Positions 1 to 7,490 of a DNA stretch of 64,000 nt are shown here, one piece after another (positions within the stretch are counted from its first letter, which is position 1; every line of letters starts with the position of its first letter). The position numbers and the translations under genes are program-made. The notes under the pieces were generated by a model. The model did no database searches and had not been told where the DNA came from. It worked only from the letters and a program-made list of their open reading frames with translations. Source of the DNA: VAXT01 sp963728535 (lineage in GTDB: Bacteria; Actinomycetota; Thermoleophilia; Gaiellales; Gaiellaceae); NCBI GenBank assembly GCA_963728535.1, contig CAVSKK010000001.1:682001-746000 (forward strand), read 5' to 3'.

Positions 1-213
1 TATCGGCGGCGCGGGCGCGCTCGCGTGGCGGCCGCTTCTAGGCGGCGGCCAGCCATCCGGCCGAGCTGCCCCTTGCCTTTTCTGTTTCCGCCTTTTACTA
101 CACGCGCGAGGGGGCCGTCCGCGACCCGCCGCCCGATTTTCATCGTATCGGGGAGATTCGCGCGTGTCTGTGCCGGAACGGCGCCAGAATGCCGTACGAG
201 CCGCTGGGAGGCC
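1..213. other. Left-edge stretch without an assignable gene
   Basis: No recognisable protein or RNA gene was found here. Open frames cross the stretch on the plus strand, but none resembles a known family. A plus-strand gene could end at the TAG at 39-41, after a basic C-terminus, but too little of it lies in the window to judge. The stretch lies downstream of the NUDIX gene. Confidence 0.4.
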
Positions 214-672
214 TTACGGCGCCCAGAGAGCCCCGAGGTAGACCACGGGGTCACCTGGGCGCCAGCGGGTCAGGAAACGCTGGATAGGCGGATGGAGCAC
301 GATCTCGTCCAGCTCGGCGACGTCGAACAGCCGGTGGCCGCGCACGGCGGCGTCTCTCGACGTGACGGCCTCGAGCGAGCGCCCTTCGAGGTCGCCCGAG
401 AAGATGATGTGGACGACGTGCTTCGCGGCGAAGCTACGCACCGGAGCGATCGAATCGACGATCGCGACCGGCCCCTCCACCGGTATCTCGTCGGCCACGC
501 CCACCTCCTCTGCGAGCTCGCGATGGAGGGCCCGGACAAGGCTCTCGCCCGAGTTCACGCCGCCCCCCGGCAACAGCCAGTACTCGCGCTCCGCCTTCTC
601 GTGCCGGCAGAGAAGAATGCGTCCGCCCCAGCGCAGGATCGCCGAGACGCGGATGCGGGGCTCGGTGGCCAT
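214..672 (-). CDS. NUDIX hydrolase
   Basis: A 152-residue NUDIX-fold pyrophosphohydrolase that should hydrolyse a nucleoside diphosphate linked to another group; the substrate cannot be read from sequence. The NUDIX box covers residues 37-58, beginning GGGVNSGE and ending RELAEEVG, so the REuxEExGu metal-binding core is complete. The ATG at 672 overlaps the dut stop in an ATGA arrangement, so it is the last gene of the miaB-dapF-hflX-dut run and probably translationally coupled. With dut next door a nucleotide-pool cleaning role is reasonable, but that is inference from context. No signal peptide or membrane segment is visible. Confidence 0.85.
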   Translation of the reverse strand: MATEPRIRVSAILRWGGRILLCRHEKAEREYWLLPGGGVNSGESLVRALHRELAEEVGVADEIPVEGPVAIVDSIAPVRSFAAKHVVHIIFSGDLEGRSLEAVTSRDAAVRGHRLFDVAELDEIVLHPPIQRFLTRWRPGDPVVYLGALWAP

Positions 673-1106
673 CAGACGTTCGAGGAGCCGAAGCCGCGCA
701 CTCCCCGCTCGCTCTGCGGAAGCTCGTCGACCTCCGTCGGCTCGACCTCGGCGACCGGGACGACGACGAGCTGAGCGATGCGCATCCCGGGCTCGACGAC
801 GAAGAGGGTCTCGAGATCGGTGTTGTGCAGGACGATTCGCAGCTCGCCGCGATACCCCGAGTCGACCAGTCCCGGAGTGTTGACGATCGTGATCCCGTGC
901 TTTGCCGCCAAGCCTGACCGTGGCTGAACGAACCCCGCGAAGCCCTCCGGGATTGCGACGGCAAGCCCGGTGCCGACAACAGCGCGCTCTCCGGGCCGGA
1001 GCTCGACGCGCTCGCATGCGGACAGGTCGAGCCCGGCGTCCCCGCGGTACGCCTGGGCCGGGACGACCGCGTCGTCGCGCAGTCGCTGGATCGGAAGCTC
1101 GGTCAC
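672..1106 (-). CDS. dut: dUTP diphosphatase (dUTPase)
   Basis: Trimeric-type dUTPase, 144 residues, converting dUTP to dUMP and diphosphate. This keeps uracil out of DNA and feeds thymidylate synthesis. Visible family motifs are AGLDL (motif 1), PRSGLA (motif 2), a motif 3 reading GLVDSGYRGEL that retains the catalytic Asp and the YRGE, and a C-terminal Phe arm ERGVRGFGSS. Motif 3 has Leu-Val where most homologues have Thr-Ile. The GTG start at 1106 overlaps the hflX stop as GTGA and gives the usual dUTPase length. The stop overlaps the NUDIX start. Confidence 0.93.
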   Translation of the reverse strand: MTELPIQRLRDDAVVPAQAYRGDAGLDLSACERVELRPGERAVVGTGLAVAIPEGFAGFVQPRSGLAAKHGITIVNTPGLVDSGYRGELRIVLHNTDLETLFVVEPGMRIAQLVVVPVAEVEPTEVDELPQSERGVRGFGSSNV

Positions 1107-2434
1107 CGTCGCGTCCCTTCGGATGCTGAATCTTCCTCGAGCACGAGGAAGGGCGCGAAGCGCCGGAGATCGGCGTGCCCGAGCCGCGCTCGCACGAAGA
1201 CCCCTTCGGGCTTGTCGATGCGCTCGTCGATCGGCGCTCCGAGCTCGTAGAGCTCCGCGAGCTTGCCGCCGTCCTCGTAGGGCAGGAGGAGCCGGACCGC
1301 CTCGAACCGCTCGGCGAAATGCGCGGCGATCGCGGCTCGAAGCTCCTCGAGGCCCTCGCCGGTGTGCGCTGAGACCTGCGGCGCTCCGGGGAAGCGGTTT
1401 CCAAGCCGTCGTCGCCCGAGTGGATCGACGAGATCGATCTTGTTGGCGACGATCATCGACGGCAGCTCGTCTGCTCCGATCTCCGCGAGCACCGACTCCA
1501 CGGCCTCCGCCATCGCCTCCAGCTGCTCCTCCGACACCGAGGCGTCGACGACGTGGAGCACGAGGTCGGCTCTGAGCGTCTCCTCGAGCGTGGCCGCGAA
1601 GCCCTCGACGAGGTCGTGCGGCAGGCGGCGGATGAACCCGACCGTGTCGGTCACGAGATAGCGGCGGCCGTCGTACTCGAAGCCCCGCGTCGTCGGATCG
1701 AGGGTCTCGAAGAGGCGGTCGTTGACCGACACGCCGGCATCTGTGAGCCGGTTGAGGAGCGTCGACTTGCCGACGTTCGTGTATCCGGCCAGCGCGACCG
1801 TCGGGACTTCGGAGCGCTCTCGTTGCTTCCGCCGCGTGGCGCGATGCCGGCTCACCTCCTTCAGCCGCCGGCGCAGGAGCGTGATCCGCCTGCCGGCCAG
1901 GCGCCGGTCGGTCTCGAGCTGTGACTCGCCTGGGCCTCGCGTTCCCACTCCACCGCCGACCACGCCCAGGCCGCCGCCCAGGCGCTCGAGGTGCTGCCAC
2001 ATCCCCCGCATGCGCGGCAGGTTGTACTCGAGCTGCGCGAGCTCGACCTGGAGCTTGCCCTCGGCGCTGCGGGCATGCTGGGCGAAGATGTCGAGGATCA
2101 GTTGTGTTCGGTCGACGACGCGCGCCGACAGCGCGTCCTCCAGGTGGCGCTGCTGGCCCGGGTTGAGCTCGTCGTCGACCAGGAGCGACTCCGCTCGCGT
2201 GTCCGCGAACTGGGCCTGGAGCTCCCTGAGCTTCCCCTTGCCGACGTAGCTGCGCTCGTCGGGGCGCGGACGGCGCTGGACCAGCTCGCCCACCGGCTCG
2301 ACGCCGGCGGCGCGCGAAAGCTCACGCAGCTCGTCGAGCTCGTCCTCCTCGTTTACCCCAGGAGCCAGCACGGCGACGATGAATCCCCGCTCAGGCTCCA
2401 CGCCCGGGGCGGGATCCGGCTGGCGCTGTCTCAC
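1103..2434 (-). CDS. hflX: GTPase HflX
   Basis: Ribosome-associated GTPase of 443 residues, of the kind that splits or rescues stalled 70S ribosomes under stress. The N-terminal HflX domain (about 20-200) contains the glycine-rich segment GGGLGVVGGGVGTRGPGE. The G domain follows, with Walker A GYTNVGKST, the switch II motif DTVGF and NKID; a small C-terminal domain ends the protein. GTG at 2434 overlaps the dapL stop as GTGA. Its place downstream of miaA and dapL recalls the miaA-hfq-hflX neighbourhood of other bacteria, although no hfq is seen here. Confidence 0.95.
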   Translation of the reverse strand: MRQRQPDPAPGVEPERGFIVAVLAPGVNEEDELDELRELSRAAGVEPVGELVQRRPRPDERSYVGKGKLRELQAQFADTRAESLLVDDELNPGQQRHLEDALSARVVDRTQLILDIFAQHARSAEGKLQVELAQLEYNLPRMRGMWQHLERLGGGLGVVGGGVGTRGPGESQLETDRRLAGRRITLLRRRLKEVSRHRATRRKQRERSEVPTVALAGYTNVGKSTLLNRLTDAGVSVNDRLFETLDPTTRGFEYDGRRYLVTDTVGFIRRLPHDLVEGFAATLEETLRADLVLHVVDASVSEEQLEAMAEAVESVLAEIGADELPSMIVANKIDLVDPLGRRRLGNRFPGAPQVSAHTGEGLEELRAAIAAHFAERFEAVRLLLPYEDGGKLAELYELGAPIDERIDKPEGVFVRARLGHADLRRFAPFLVLEEDSASEGTRR

Positions 2435-3588
2435 GACTGAATTATGACCAGCGCTTCGGTGATCCGGCCAACGGCCTCTTCCAGGCGTGAGTCCGGAACT
2501 GTCAAAGAGAGGCGAACGTACCCTTCACCGCTCGGGCCGTAGGCATCACCCGGTGAGACGAGCACCGAGGCCTGCTCGAGCACGAGCTCCGTGAAGGACG
2601 CCGACGTGTGGCCCTCGGGGACCCGCACCCAGAAGTAAGGCGTGGCCCGTGGAGCCTTGAACTCGAGCCCGATCGCCGCCAGTCCTTCTGCGAGCACGTC
2701 GCGGCGGCGGGCATAGACCCGGGAGATCTCACGCGGGAACTCGCGCGCAACCGTCAGGGCAACCGCCGCCGCGTGCTGGACGGCCTCTGACATCCCGGAG
2801 TCGAGGTTCGTCTTCAATCGCCGATACGCCTCGACGATCTCCGGGTTCCCCGCGACGAGCGCCGCGCGCCAGCCCGTCATGTTCCAGCCCTTGGAGAGCG
2901 AGAAGATCTCGACGCCGACCTCCTTTGCGCCCGGCGCCTCGAGGAAGCTCGGAGGGCGATAGCCGTCGAACGCGACCTCGGAGTACGCGTTGTCGTGGAC
3001 GACGACGAGGTCGCGCTCTCGCGCAAAGGCGACGGCCTGCTCGAAGAAGTCGAGCTCGGCGGTGGCTCCGGTCGGATTGTTCGGGTAGTTGAGGTAGAGG
3101 AGCCTCGCCTGCGGCGCGCTCTCGAGCTCGGGGAGGAAACCGTTCTCTTCGCGCAGCGGCAGGTAATGGACGATCGCGCCGGCGAACAACGGGCCGGAGG
3201 TGTATGGCGGATACCCGGGATCGGGAGCGAGGCAGGTCTCGCCCGGGTCCAGGCAGGCAAGCGCGATGTGGCCGACGCCCTCCTTGCCTCCGAGCACGGG
3301 GATCACCTCGCCGTCCGGGTCGAGCTCGACGCCGAAGCGGTCTCGGTAGAAGGCCGCTGCGGCGGCTCGGAACTCATCCGTCCCGTGATTCGTCGGGTAC
3401 TGGTGCGTGCGCGGGTCGCGCGCGGACTCTGCGAGTGCGTCGATCACCGCCGGCGGGGTCGGCAGGTCCGGATCGCCGATGCCGAGGCTGATCACGTCGA
3501 TCCCGGCCCGCTCGGCCTCGGACACCTTGCGCTCGAGCTCCGCGAACAGGTACGGGGGTACGGCGTCGAGCCGCTTGGCGAATCTCAC
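2431..3588 (-). CDS. dapL: LL-diaminopimelate aminotransferase-like class I/II aminotransferase
   Basis: PLP-dependent fold-type I aminotransferase of 385 residues. It resembles DapL, which makes LL-diaminopimelate directly from tetrahydrodipicolinate and glutamate. Characteristic segments are PPYLFAELERK near the N-terminus, LGIGDPDLPTPP, HQYPTNHG, NYPNNPTGA and the PLP lysine in SLSKGWNMTGWR. The GTG at 3588 overlaps the dapF stop as GTGA, and the protein then begins VRFAKRLDAVPPYLF as the family expects; an in-frame extension upstream lies inside dapF and is rejected. Adjacency to dapF, with no dapC, dapD or dapE in the window, supports the DapL route, but succinyldiaminopimelate aminotransferase (DapC) cannot be fully excluded. 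Confidence 0.8.
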   Translation of the reverse strand: MRFAKRLDAVPPYLFAELERKVSEAERAGIDVISLGIGDPDLPTPPAVIDALAESARDPRTHQYPTNHGTDEFRAAAAAFYRDRFGVELDPDGEVIPVLGGKEGVGHIALACLDPGETCLAPDPGYPPYTSGPLFAGAIVHYLPLREENGFLPELESAPQARLLYLNYPNNPTGATAELDFFEQAVAFARERDLVVVHDNAYSEVAFDGYRPPSFLEAPGAKEVGVEIFSLSKGWNMTGWRAALVAGNPEIVEAYRRLKTNLDSGMSEAVQHAAAVALTVAREFPREISRVYARRRDVLAEGLAAIGLEFKAPRATPYFWVRVPEGHTSASFTELVLEQASVLVSPGDAYGPSGEGYVRLSLTVPDSRLEEAVGRITEALVIIQS

Positions 3589-4367
3589 AGATCCAGTTCC
3601 TCTGAGAGCTCGAGGCGGCAGATTTCCTCGGCTGGGCCCAGAAGGCGCGCGTTCATCGCCTCGTCGATGGTGACCACGAGGTCTCCGCCCGCGAGCTGGA
3701 CGGTGACCGGGTTCTCGCACCACCCGTGGCGCACCGCGGCGCCCGCGACGGCGACTGCGCTCGTCCCCGAGGAGAGGGTCTCCCCCGCTCCGCGCTCCCA
3801 GACGCCGACCGTGACCTCGTTCGAGCCGTCGACCCGCACGAGCTGCACGTTGGTGCGCTCGGGGAAGCGCGCGTGGTTCTCGACGAGCGGCCCCAGGCGA
3901 AGCAGCTCGTCGCGATCGGGCTCGCGCCGGATGACCGCGTGCGGGTTGCCGACCGAAACGGGAACGAGCTCGACGGGCTCGCCCACGACGTCGATTGTCT
4001 CGGGCTCCCCCACCTCGACGGCGCCCATGTCCATCTCGACCTGTTTGCCCTCGCGCATCTCCGCGACGACCTCGCGTGGGCCGACCGAGATGCGCACGGT
4101 GCCGGCACCGCTCCGCCGGGCGAGCCAGCGGGCCGCGATTCTCGTCCCGTTGCCGGAGAGCTCGGCGGTCGAGCCGTCGGGGTTCCAGATCACGACCTCG
4201 GCCGCGTCGCCGTTCGCCGACGTGACCTCGACGATCCCGTCGGAGCCGACGCCGAAGTGGTAGTCGCAGATCCTCTGCACCCGTTCGGGCGTCAGCGGGA
4301 AGGCAAGCTCAGCCCGCTCGACCAGCAGGTAATCGTTGCCGAGCCCGTGCCACTTGGAGAATTGCAT
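3585..4367 (-). CDS. dapF: Diaminopimelate epimerase-like protein with Ser in both catalytic Cys positions
   Basis: DapF fold protein of 260 residues, expected to convert LL- to meso-diaminopimelate for peptidoglycan and lysine. The N-terminal segment FSKWHGLGNDYLLV and the motif HFGVGSDG are typical. The two catalytic cysteines normally lie in CGNG and in ACGTG. Here the matching segments read ELSGNGTR and ETLSSGTSA, so both are Ser, and the codons are unambiguous (TCC and TCG). The fold, length and dap context argue for DapF. The active-site chemistry, however, needs explaining. The start is ATG at 4367, inside the 3' end of miaA (59-base overlap); the stop overlaps dapL. Confidence 0.85.
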   Translation of the reverse strand: MQFSKWHGLGNDYLLVERAELAFPLTPERVQRICDYHFGVGSDGIVEVTSANGDAAEVVIWNPDGSTAELSGNGTRIAARWLARRSGAGTVRISVGPREVVAEMREGKQVEMDMGAVEVGEPETIDVVGEPVELVPVSVGNPHAVIRREPDRDELLRLGPLVENHARFPERTNVQLVRVDGSNEVTVGVWERGAGETLSSGTSAVAVAGAAVRHGWCENPVTVQLAGGDLVVTIDEAMNARLLGPAEEICRLELSEELDL

Positions 4368-5202
4368 CTGCGATGTCGCCCGGAGGGCGATCGGCAGGCA
4401 GGCTAACAAGGCCCGGAATCCGCCGCATCCACTTGCGCTGGTACGCGGCGTAGCGCTTCCCGCGGGCGACAATCGCCTCGATCGCGGCCTCGTCGTCGGG
4501 ATGCTCGGACACGTCTGCAACTCCGTGGGCGTACCGAGCGGTCGGAGAGATGCCGGCTGCGAGCGCGCGTTCCACCTCTTGGCGCACGCCCGCGTCGAAC
4601 ATTGCCCGGGCGCGCTCGGCGATCCGGCTCTCGAGCACCGCCTTGTCGATCTCGAGGCCGAACACGATCGTTGGATGTCGCGTCTCGTCGGTCCAGAGGC
4701 GGTCGCGCTCCCGACCGAGCCCGGCGAGCTCGAGCCCCCGTATGACCCGTCGCCGGTCGTTCGGATGAACGGCGGCGGCAGCCTCGGGGTCGGCCAGAGC
4801 GAGCATCGCATGTGCCCGCTCGGCGCCCTCGCGTTCGTAGAGCTCCTCCCAACGCTCGCGCGCGCCGGGCTCCGGGGCCGGAGGCAGCCGCAGGTCGGCC
4901 AGTGCGGCTCGCAGGTAGAGGCCGGTACCGCCGACGACGACCGGAGTGCTGCCGGCGGCGAGAATCTCGTCGATCGCGGCGTGCGCCAGCTGCTGGTACT
5001 CACCGACGGATCCCTCGTGATCGAGTGGCCAGATGCCGACCAGCCTGCCCGGAGACTGAGCGGTGAGAACCGGGAGCCCGCGATAGACCTGCATCGAGTC
5101 CGCCGACACGATCTCCGCGGGAATCCGCTCGGTGAGGGCGTGCGCAACGTTGCTCTTCCCAGAGCCCGTCGGGCCGAAGATCGCGAGGACGAGCTCAGTC
5201 AC
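4309..5202 (-). CDS. miaA: tRNA dimethylallyltransferase MiaA
   Basis: Transfers a dimethylallyl group to N6 of A37 in tRNAs reading UNN codons; MiaB, encoded just upstream, then methylthiolates the product. 297 residues, normal for the family. Visible motifs are the P-loop GPTGSGKS near the N-terminus, SADSMQVYRG, GGTGLYLRA and the C-terminal YAKRQ-like segment KRYAAYQRKWMRR. The GTG at 5202 overlaps the phosphatase stop by 8 bases and starts the protein just ahead of the P-loop. The 3' end overlaps dapF by 59 bases in a different frame, an unusually long overlap. Confidence 0.95.
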   Translation of the reverse strand: MTELVLAIFGPTGSGKSNVAHALTERIPAEIVSADSMQVYRGLPVLTAQSPGRLVGIWPLDHEGSVGEYQQLAHAAIDEILAAGSTPVVVGGTGLYLRAALADLRLPPAPEPGARERWEELYEREGAERAHAMLALADPEAAAAVHPNDRRRVIRGLELAGLGRERDRLWTDETRHPTIVFGLEIDKAVLESRIAERARAMFDAGVRQEVERALAAGISPTARYAHGVADVSEHPDDEAAIEAIVARGKRYAAYQRKWMRRIPGLVSLPADRPPGDIADAILQVARARQRLPAGRAG

Positions 5203-5998
5203 GAAGACGGGCCCGCGCGAGCGCGAGGTCCTCGTCGGTTGCGCCGGCGTCCTTGAGATAGCCCTCAACACTCCCGTGGCGTCGTTCGAGCTCGTCGAAG
5301 ACGCCGACGATCGAGGCAGCCGGAGTCTGCGTGATGCGCTCCAGCCGCGCGCGTTCCTCCGCGGTTTCGGCCTCGGCGATCCAGGCCTCATGCCGGGGGC
5401 GGAGGCGCTCTTCGCTGAGGGCGTAGTCCGCAGCGATCTGCTCGGTGTCGACACCGGCGAGGTGAAGGAGAAAGGCGGCCAGAAGACCGGTTCGGTCTTT
5501 GCCTCCGGCGCAATGCACGACGACGCCGCCCTCGGGCGCCCGCGCCACCGCTTTGACTCCCGCGGCGACGTTCTTCTTGAAGTGCTCGAGGAAGATCAGA
5601 TAGACGTCGCGGGTCGAGGTTGCGGCATCGGGCGCCGCCTTGGACGCCGCCTCGATCTCGGAGTTGATCTCCTCCCATTCGCTCTCGTCGTTCCCCATGA
5701 ACGGGACGTGGAGGACCTCGACCGGCACCTCGGCCGGCGGGTCTTCGGCCAGTTCGTGGTCCCCACGCAGGTCGACGACGGTGTGGACGCCGTAATCGAC
5801 GAGCGCATGCCACCCCTCGTCGGTCAGCTGGCGGACGCTGTCGGCGCGGACGACGGCGCCGTATCGAGTCTCGCCGCCATCCTCGGTCGTGTGCCCGCCG
5901 AGGTCGCGGACGTTGAGGCAGCCGTCCCAGGTGAGGTCGCGACTACGCAGCAACCGCGGCCAGCTCAGTGCCTTTGAGGGTCGTCGAGGTCGCGCCAT
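5195..5998 (-). CDS. Tyrosine/serine protein phosphatase (Y_phosphatase3 type)
   Basis: Cysteine-dependent phosphatase of 267 residues. The P-loop HCAGGKDRTG (His162 to Gly171, nucleophile Cys163, Arg169) is the signature of the atypical dual-specificity and phosphoinositide phosphatases grouped with LipA/PtpB-like enzymes. The N-terminal NVRDLGG (residues 29-35) is also typical. No signal peptide is present, so it should act in the cytoplasm. The ATG at 5998 is preceded by GAGG about five bases upstream and lies inside the miaB 3' end. Its position between miaB and miaA suggests co-transcription but gives no substrate. Confidence 0.85.
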   Translation of the reverse strand: MARPRRPSKALSWPRLLRSRDLTWDGCLNVRDLGGHTTEDGGETRYGAVVRADSVRQLTDEGWHALVDYGVHTVVDLRGDHELAEDPPAEVPVEVLHVPFMGNDESEWEEINSEIEAASKAAPDAATSTRDVYLIFLEHFKKNVAAGVKAVARAPEGGVVVHCAGGKDRTGLLAAFLLHLAGVDTEQIAADYALSEERLRPRHEAWIAEAETAEERARLERITQTPAASIVGVFDELERRHGSVEGYLKDAGATDEDLALARARLRD

Positions 5999-7268
5999 CG
6001 ATCCTCACGTCCACCAGTTCTCCCGCCACGCTCGATCCGACGAAGTTGACCGTGATGTTGCGCCGAGTGCGCCCTCGGAGCACCGTCGGGTCGGTGCGGC
6101 TCGGCCCCTCGACGAGCACCTGCTCGGTCCGCCCCAGGCGCTCAAGGTTCCGCTCATACGCGATTCGCTGCACCACGTCGACAAGCCGCTCGATGCGTCC
6201 CTTCTTGACATGTTCCGGGACCTGGTCCGGGGACAGGGCCGCTTCGGTCCCCTGTCGCGGGGAATAGACGAACGTGAAGGCGCCGTCGTAGCGCACCTCC
6301 TCGACGACCTCGAGCGTCTCCTCGAAGTCACGCTCGGTCTCGCCTGGGAAGCCGACGATGACGTCCGTGGTCAGCGCGAGGTCGGGGATCGCCGCGCGCA
6401 GCTCGTCGACAAGGCGTAGGTAGCGCTCGCGGCCGTAGGTGCGCCGCATGGCCTTGAGGATCCGGGTCGAGCCCGACTGAAGCGGCAGGTGCGCGTGCTC
6501 GCAGACCGCAGAGCAGTCGGCCATGGCGGCGATCACCTCACGCCGGAAGTCCTTCGGGTGCGGGCTCGTGAAGCGGATCCGCTCGATCTCTTCGACCGCA
6601 TCACATGCGCGCAGCAGCTCACCGAACTCGGTCTTCAGATCGGGCGCGAGGTCGCGGCCCCACGAGTTGACGTTCTGGCCGAGGAGTGTGATCTCCCGAA
6701 CTCCTTCGCGCGCGAGGCGTGTCACCTCGGCGAGGATCTCTCCGGGCCGTCGGCTCACCTCCCGTCCCCGCACCGCGGGCACGATGCAGTACGAGCAGAT
6801 CGAGTTGCAGCCCATCGAGACCTGCACCCACGCCTGGAACCGGCGCTCGCGGTGCATCGGCAGCGTGCCGGCGAACTCGCGCTCCTCGCCGGTGCCGAAG
6901 CGCCCACGCGGCGCTTCACCGCCCGCGCCGAGCCAGTCGGCGAGGTGCGGGATCGTCCCGGGGCCGAAGGCGACGTCCACGTATGGGTAGAGATCGAAGA
7001 GTCGCTCCCGTTGAGCCTCTGCGTAACAGCCTCCGACCGCGATCACCTTGTCGGGATCGGCGACCTTCAGCATCCTCGCTTGGCTGAGGTGCATGGCGAA
7101 GCGCTGATCCGGCTTCTCGCGGATCGTGCAGGTGTTGAAGACGATGACGTCAGCCTCTTCCTGCGAGGACGCCTCCCCCAGTCCGATGTCCTCGAGCATG
7201 CCCTTGATCCGCTCGGAGTCGTGAGCGTTCATCTGGCAGCCAAATGTCGTGACGTGATACCGCCTCAC
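5943..7268 (-). CDS. miaB: tRNA-2-methylthio-N6-dimethylallyladenosine synthase MiaB
   Basis: Radical-SAM methylthiotransferase of 441 residues, adding a methylthio group to C2 of i6A37 in tRNA. The UPF0004 domain carries TFGCQMN and further cysteines. The radical SAM cluster is CNSICSYC in SMGCNSICSYCIVP. A TRAM domain closes the C-terminus. The GTG at 7268 gives the expected start shortly before HVTTFGCQMN; an in-frame upstream extension runs into the repeat-bearing spacer and is rejected. It is the first gene of the run ending with the NUDIX gene. Confidence 0.95.
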   Translation of the reverse strand: MRRYHVTTFGCQMNAHDSERIKGMLEDIGLGEASSQEEADVIVFNTCTIREKPDQRFAMHLSQARMLKVADPDKVIAVGGCYAEAQRERLFDLYPYVDVAFGPGTIPHLADWLGAGGEAPRGRFGTGEEREFAGTLPMHRERRFQAWVQVSMGCNSICSYCIVPAVRGREVSRRPGEILAEVTRLAREGVREITLLGQNVNSWGRDLAPDLKTEFGELLRACDAVEEIERIRFTSPHPKDFRREVIAAMADCSAVCEHAHLPLQSGSTRILKAMRRTYGRERYLRLVDELRAAIPDLALTTDVIVGFPGETERDFEETLEVVEEVRYDGAFTFVYSPRQGTEAALSPDQVPEHVKKGRIERLVDVVQRIAYERNLERLGRTEQVLVEGPSRTDPTVLRGRTRRNITVNFVGSSVAGELVDVRIDGATSTTLKGTELAAVAA

Positions 7269-7321
7269 AGCGCCTAGATGGTAACTGGGGAAAAACCGGT
7301 CTCGGAAGACCGCCCCCCTCT

Positions 7322-7490
7322 GACGCCGGAGCCGGGCTCTGCCCGGCGGGAGGCTCACAAGGAAAGCGGGAGAACCGAAGACCTAAACAACGAGTTACCG
7401 GCCCACTACACGGACCGAACCCGACCTACGGCGGCAAGGAGGGGGCCCACGGGGGAACCAGGGGTTCCGCCGTGAAGAAGAGCGAAGCTA
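7322..7490 (-). repeat. Dispersed two-hairpin repeat, copy A (3' of rny)
   Basis: Read on the minus strand, the element begins TAGCTTCGCT, where TAG is the stop codon of rny. A hairpin with arms GGAACC/GGTTCC inside CACGG...CCGTG follows, then GGGCCCCCTCC, a variable middle, and a second hairpin GCCGGGC-AGA-GCCCGGC framed by GCCTCCC and TCCGGC. The same order of blocks recurs at 21073-21193 (plus orientation) and 52691-52850 (minus). Copies A and C also share blocks in the middle, for example ACCGGCCCACTAC. There is no coding potential, and there are no obvious terminal inverted repeats of an insertion sequence. Confidence 0.85.
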
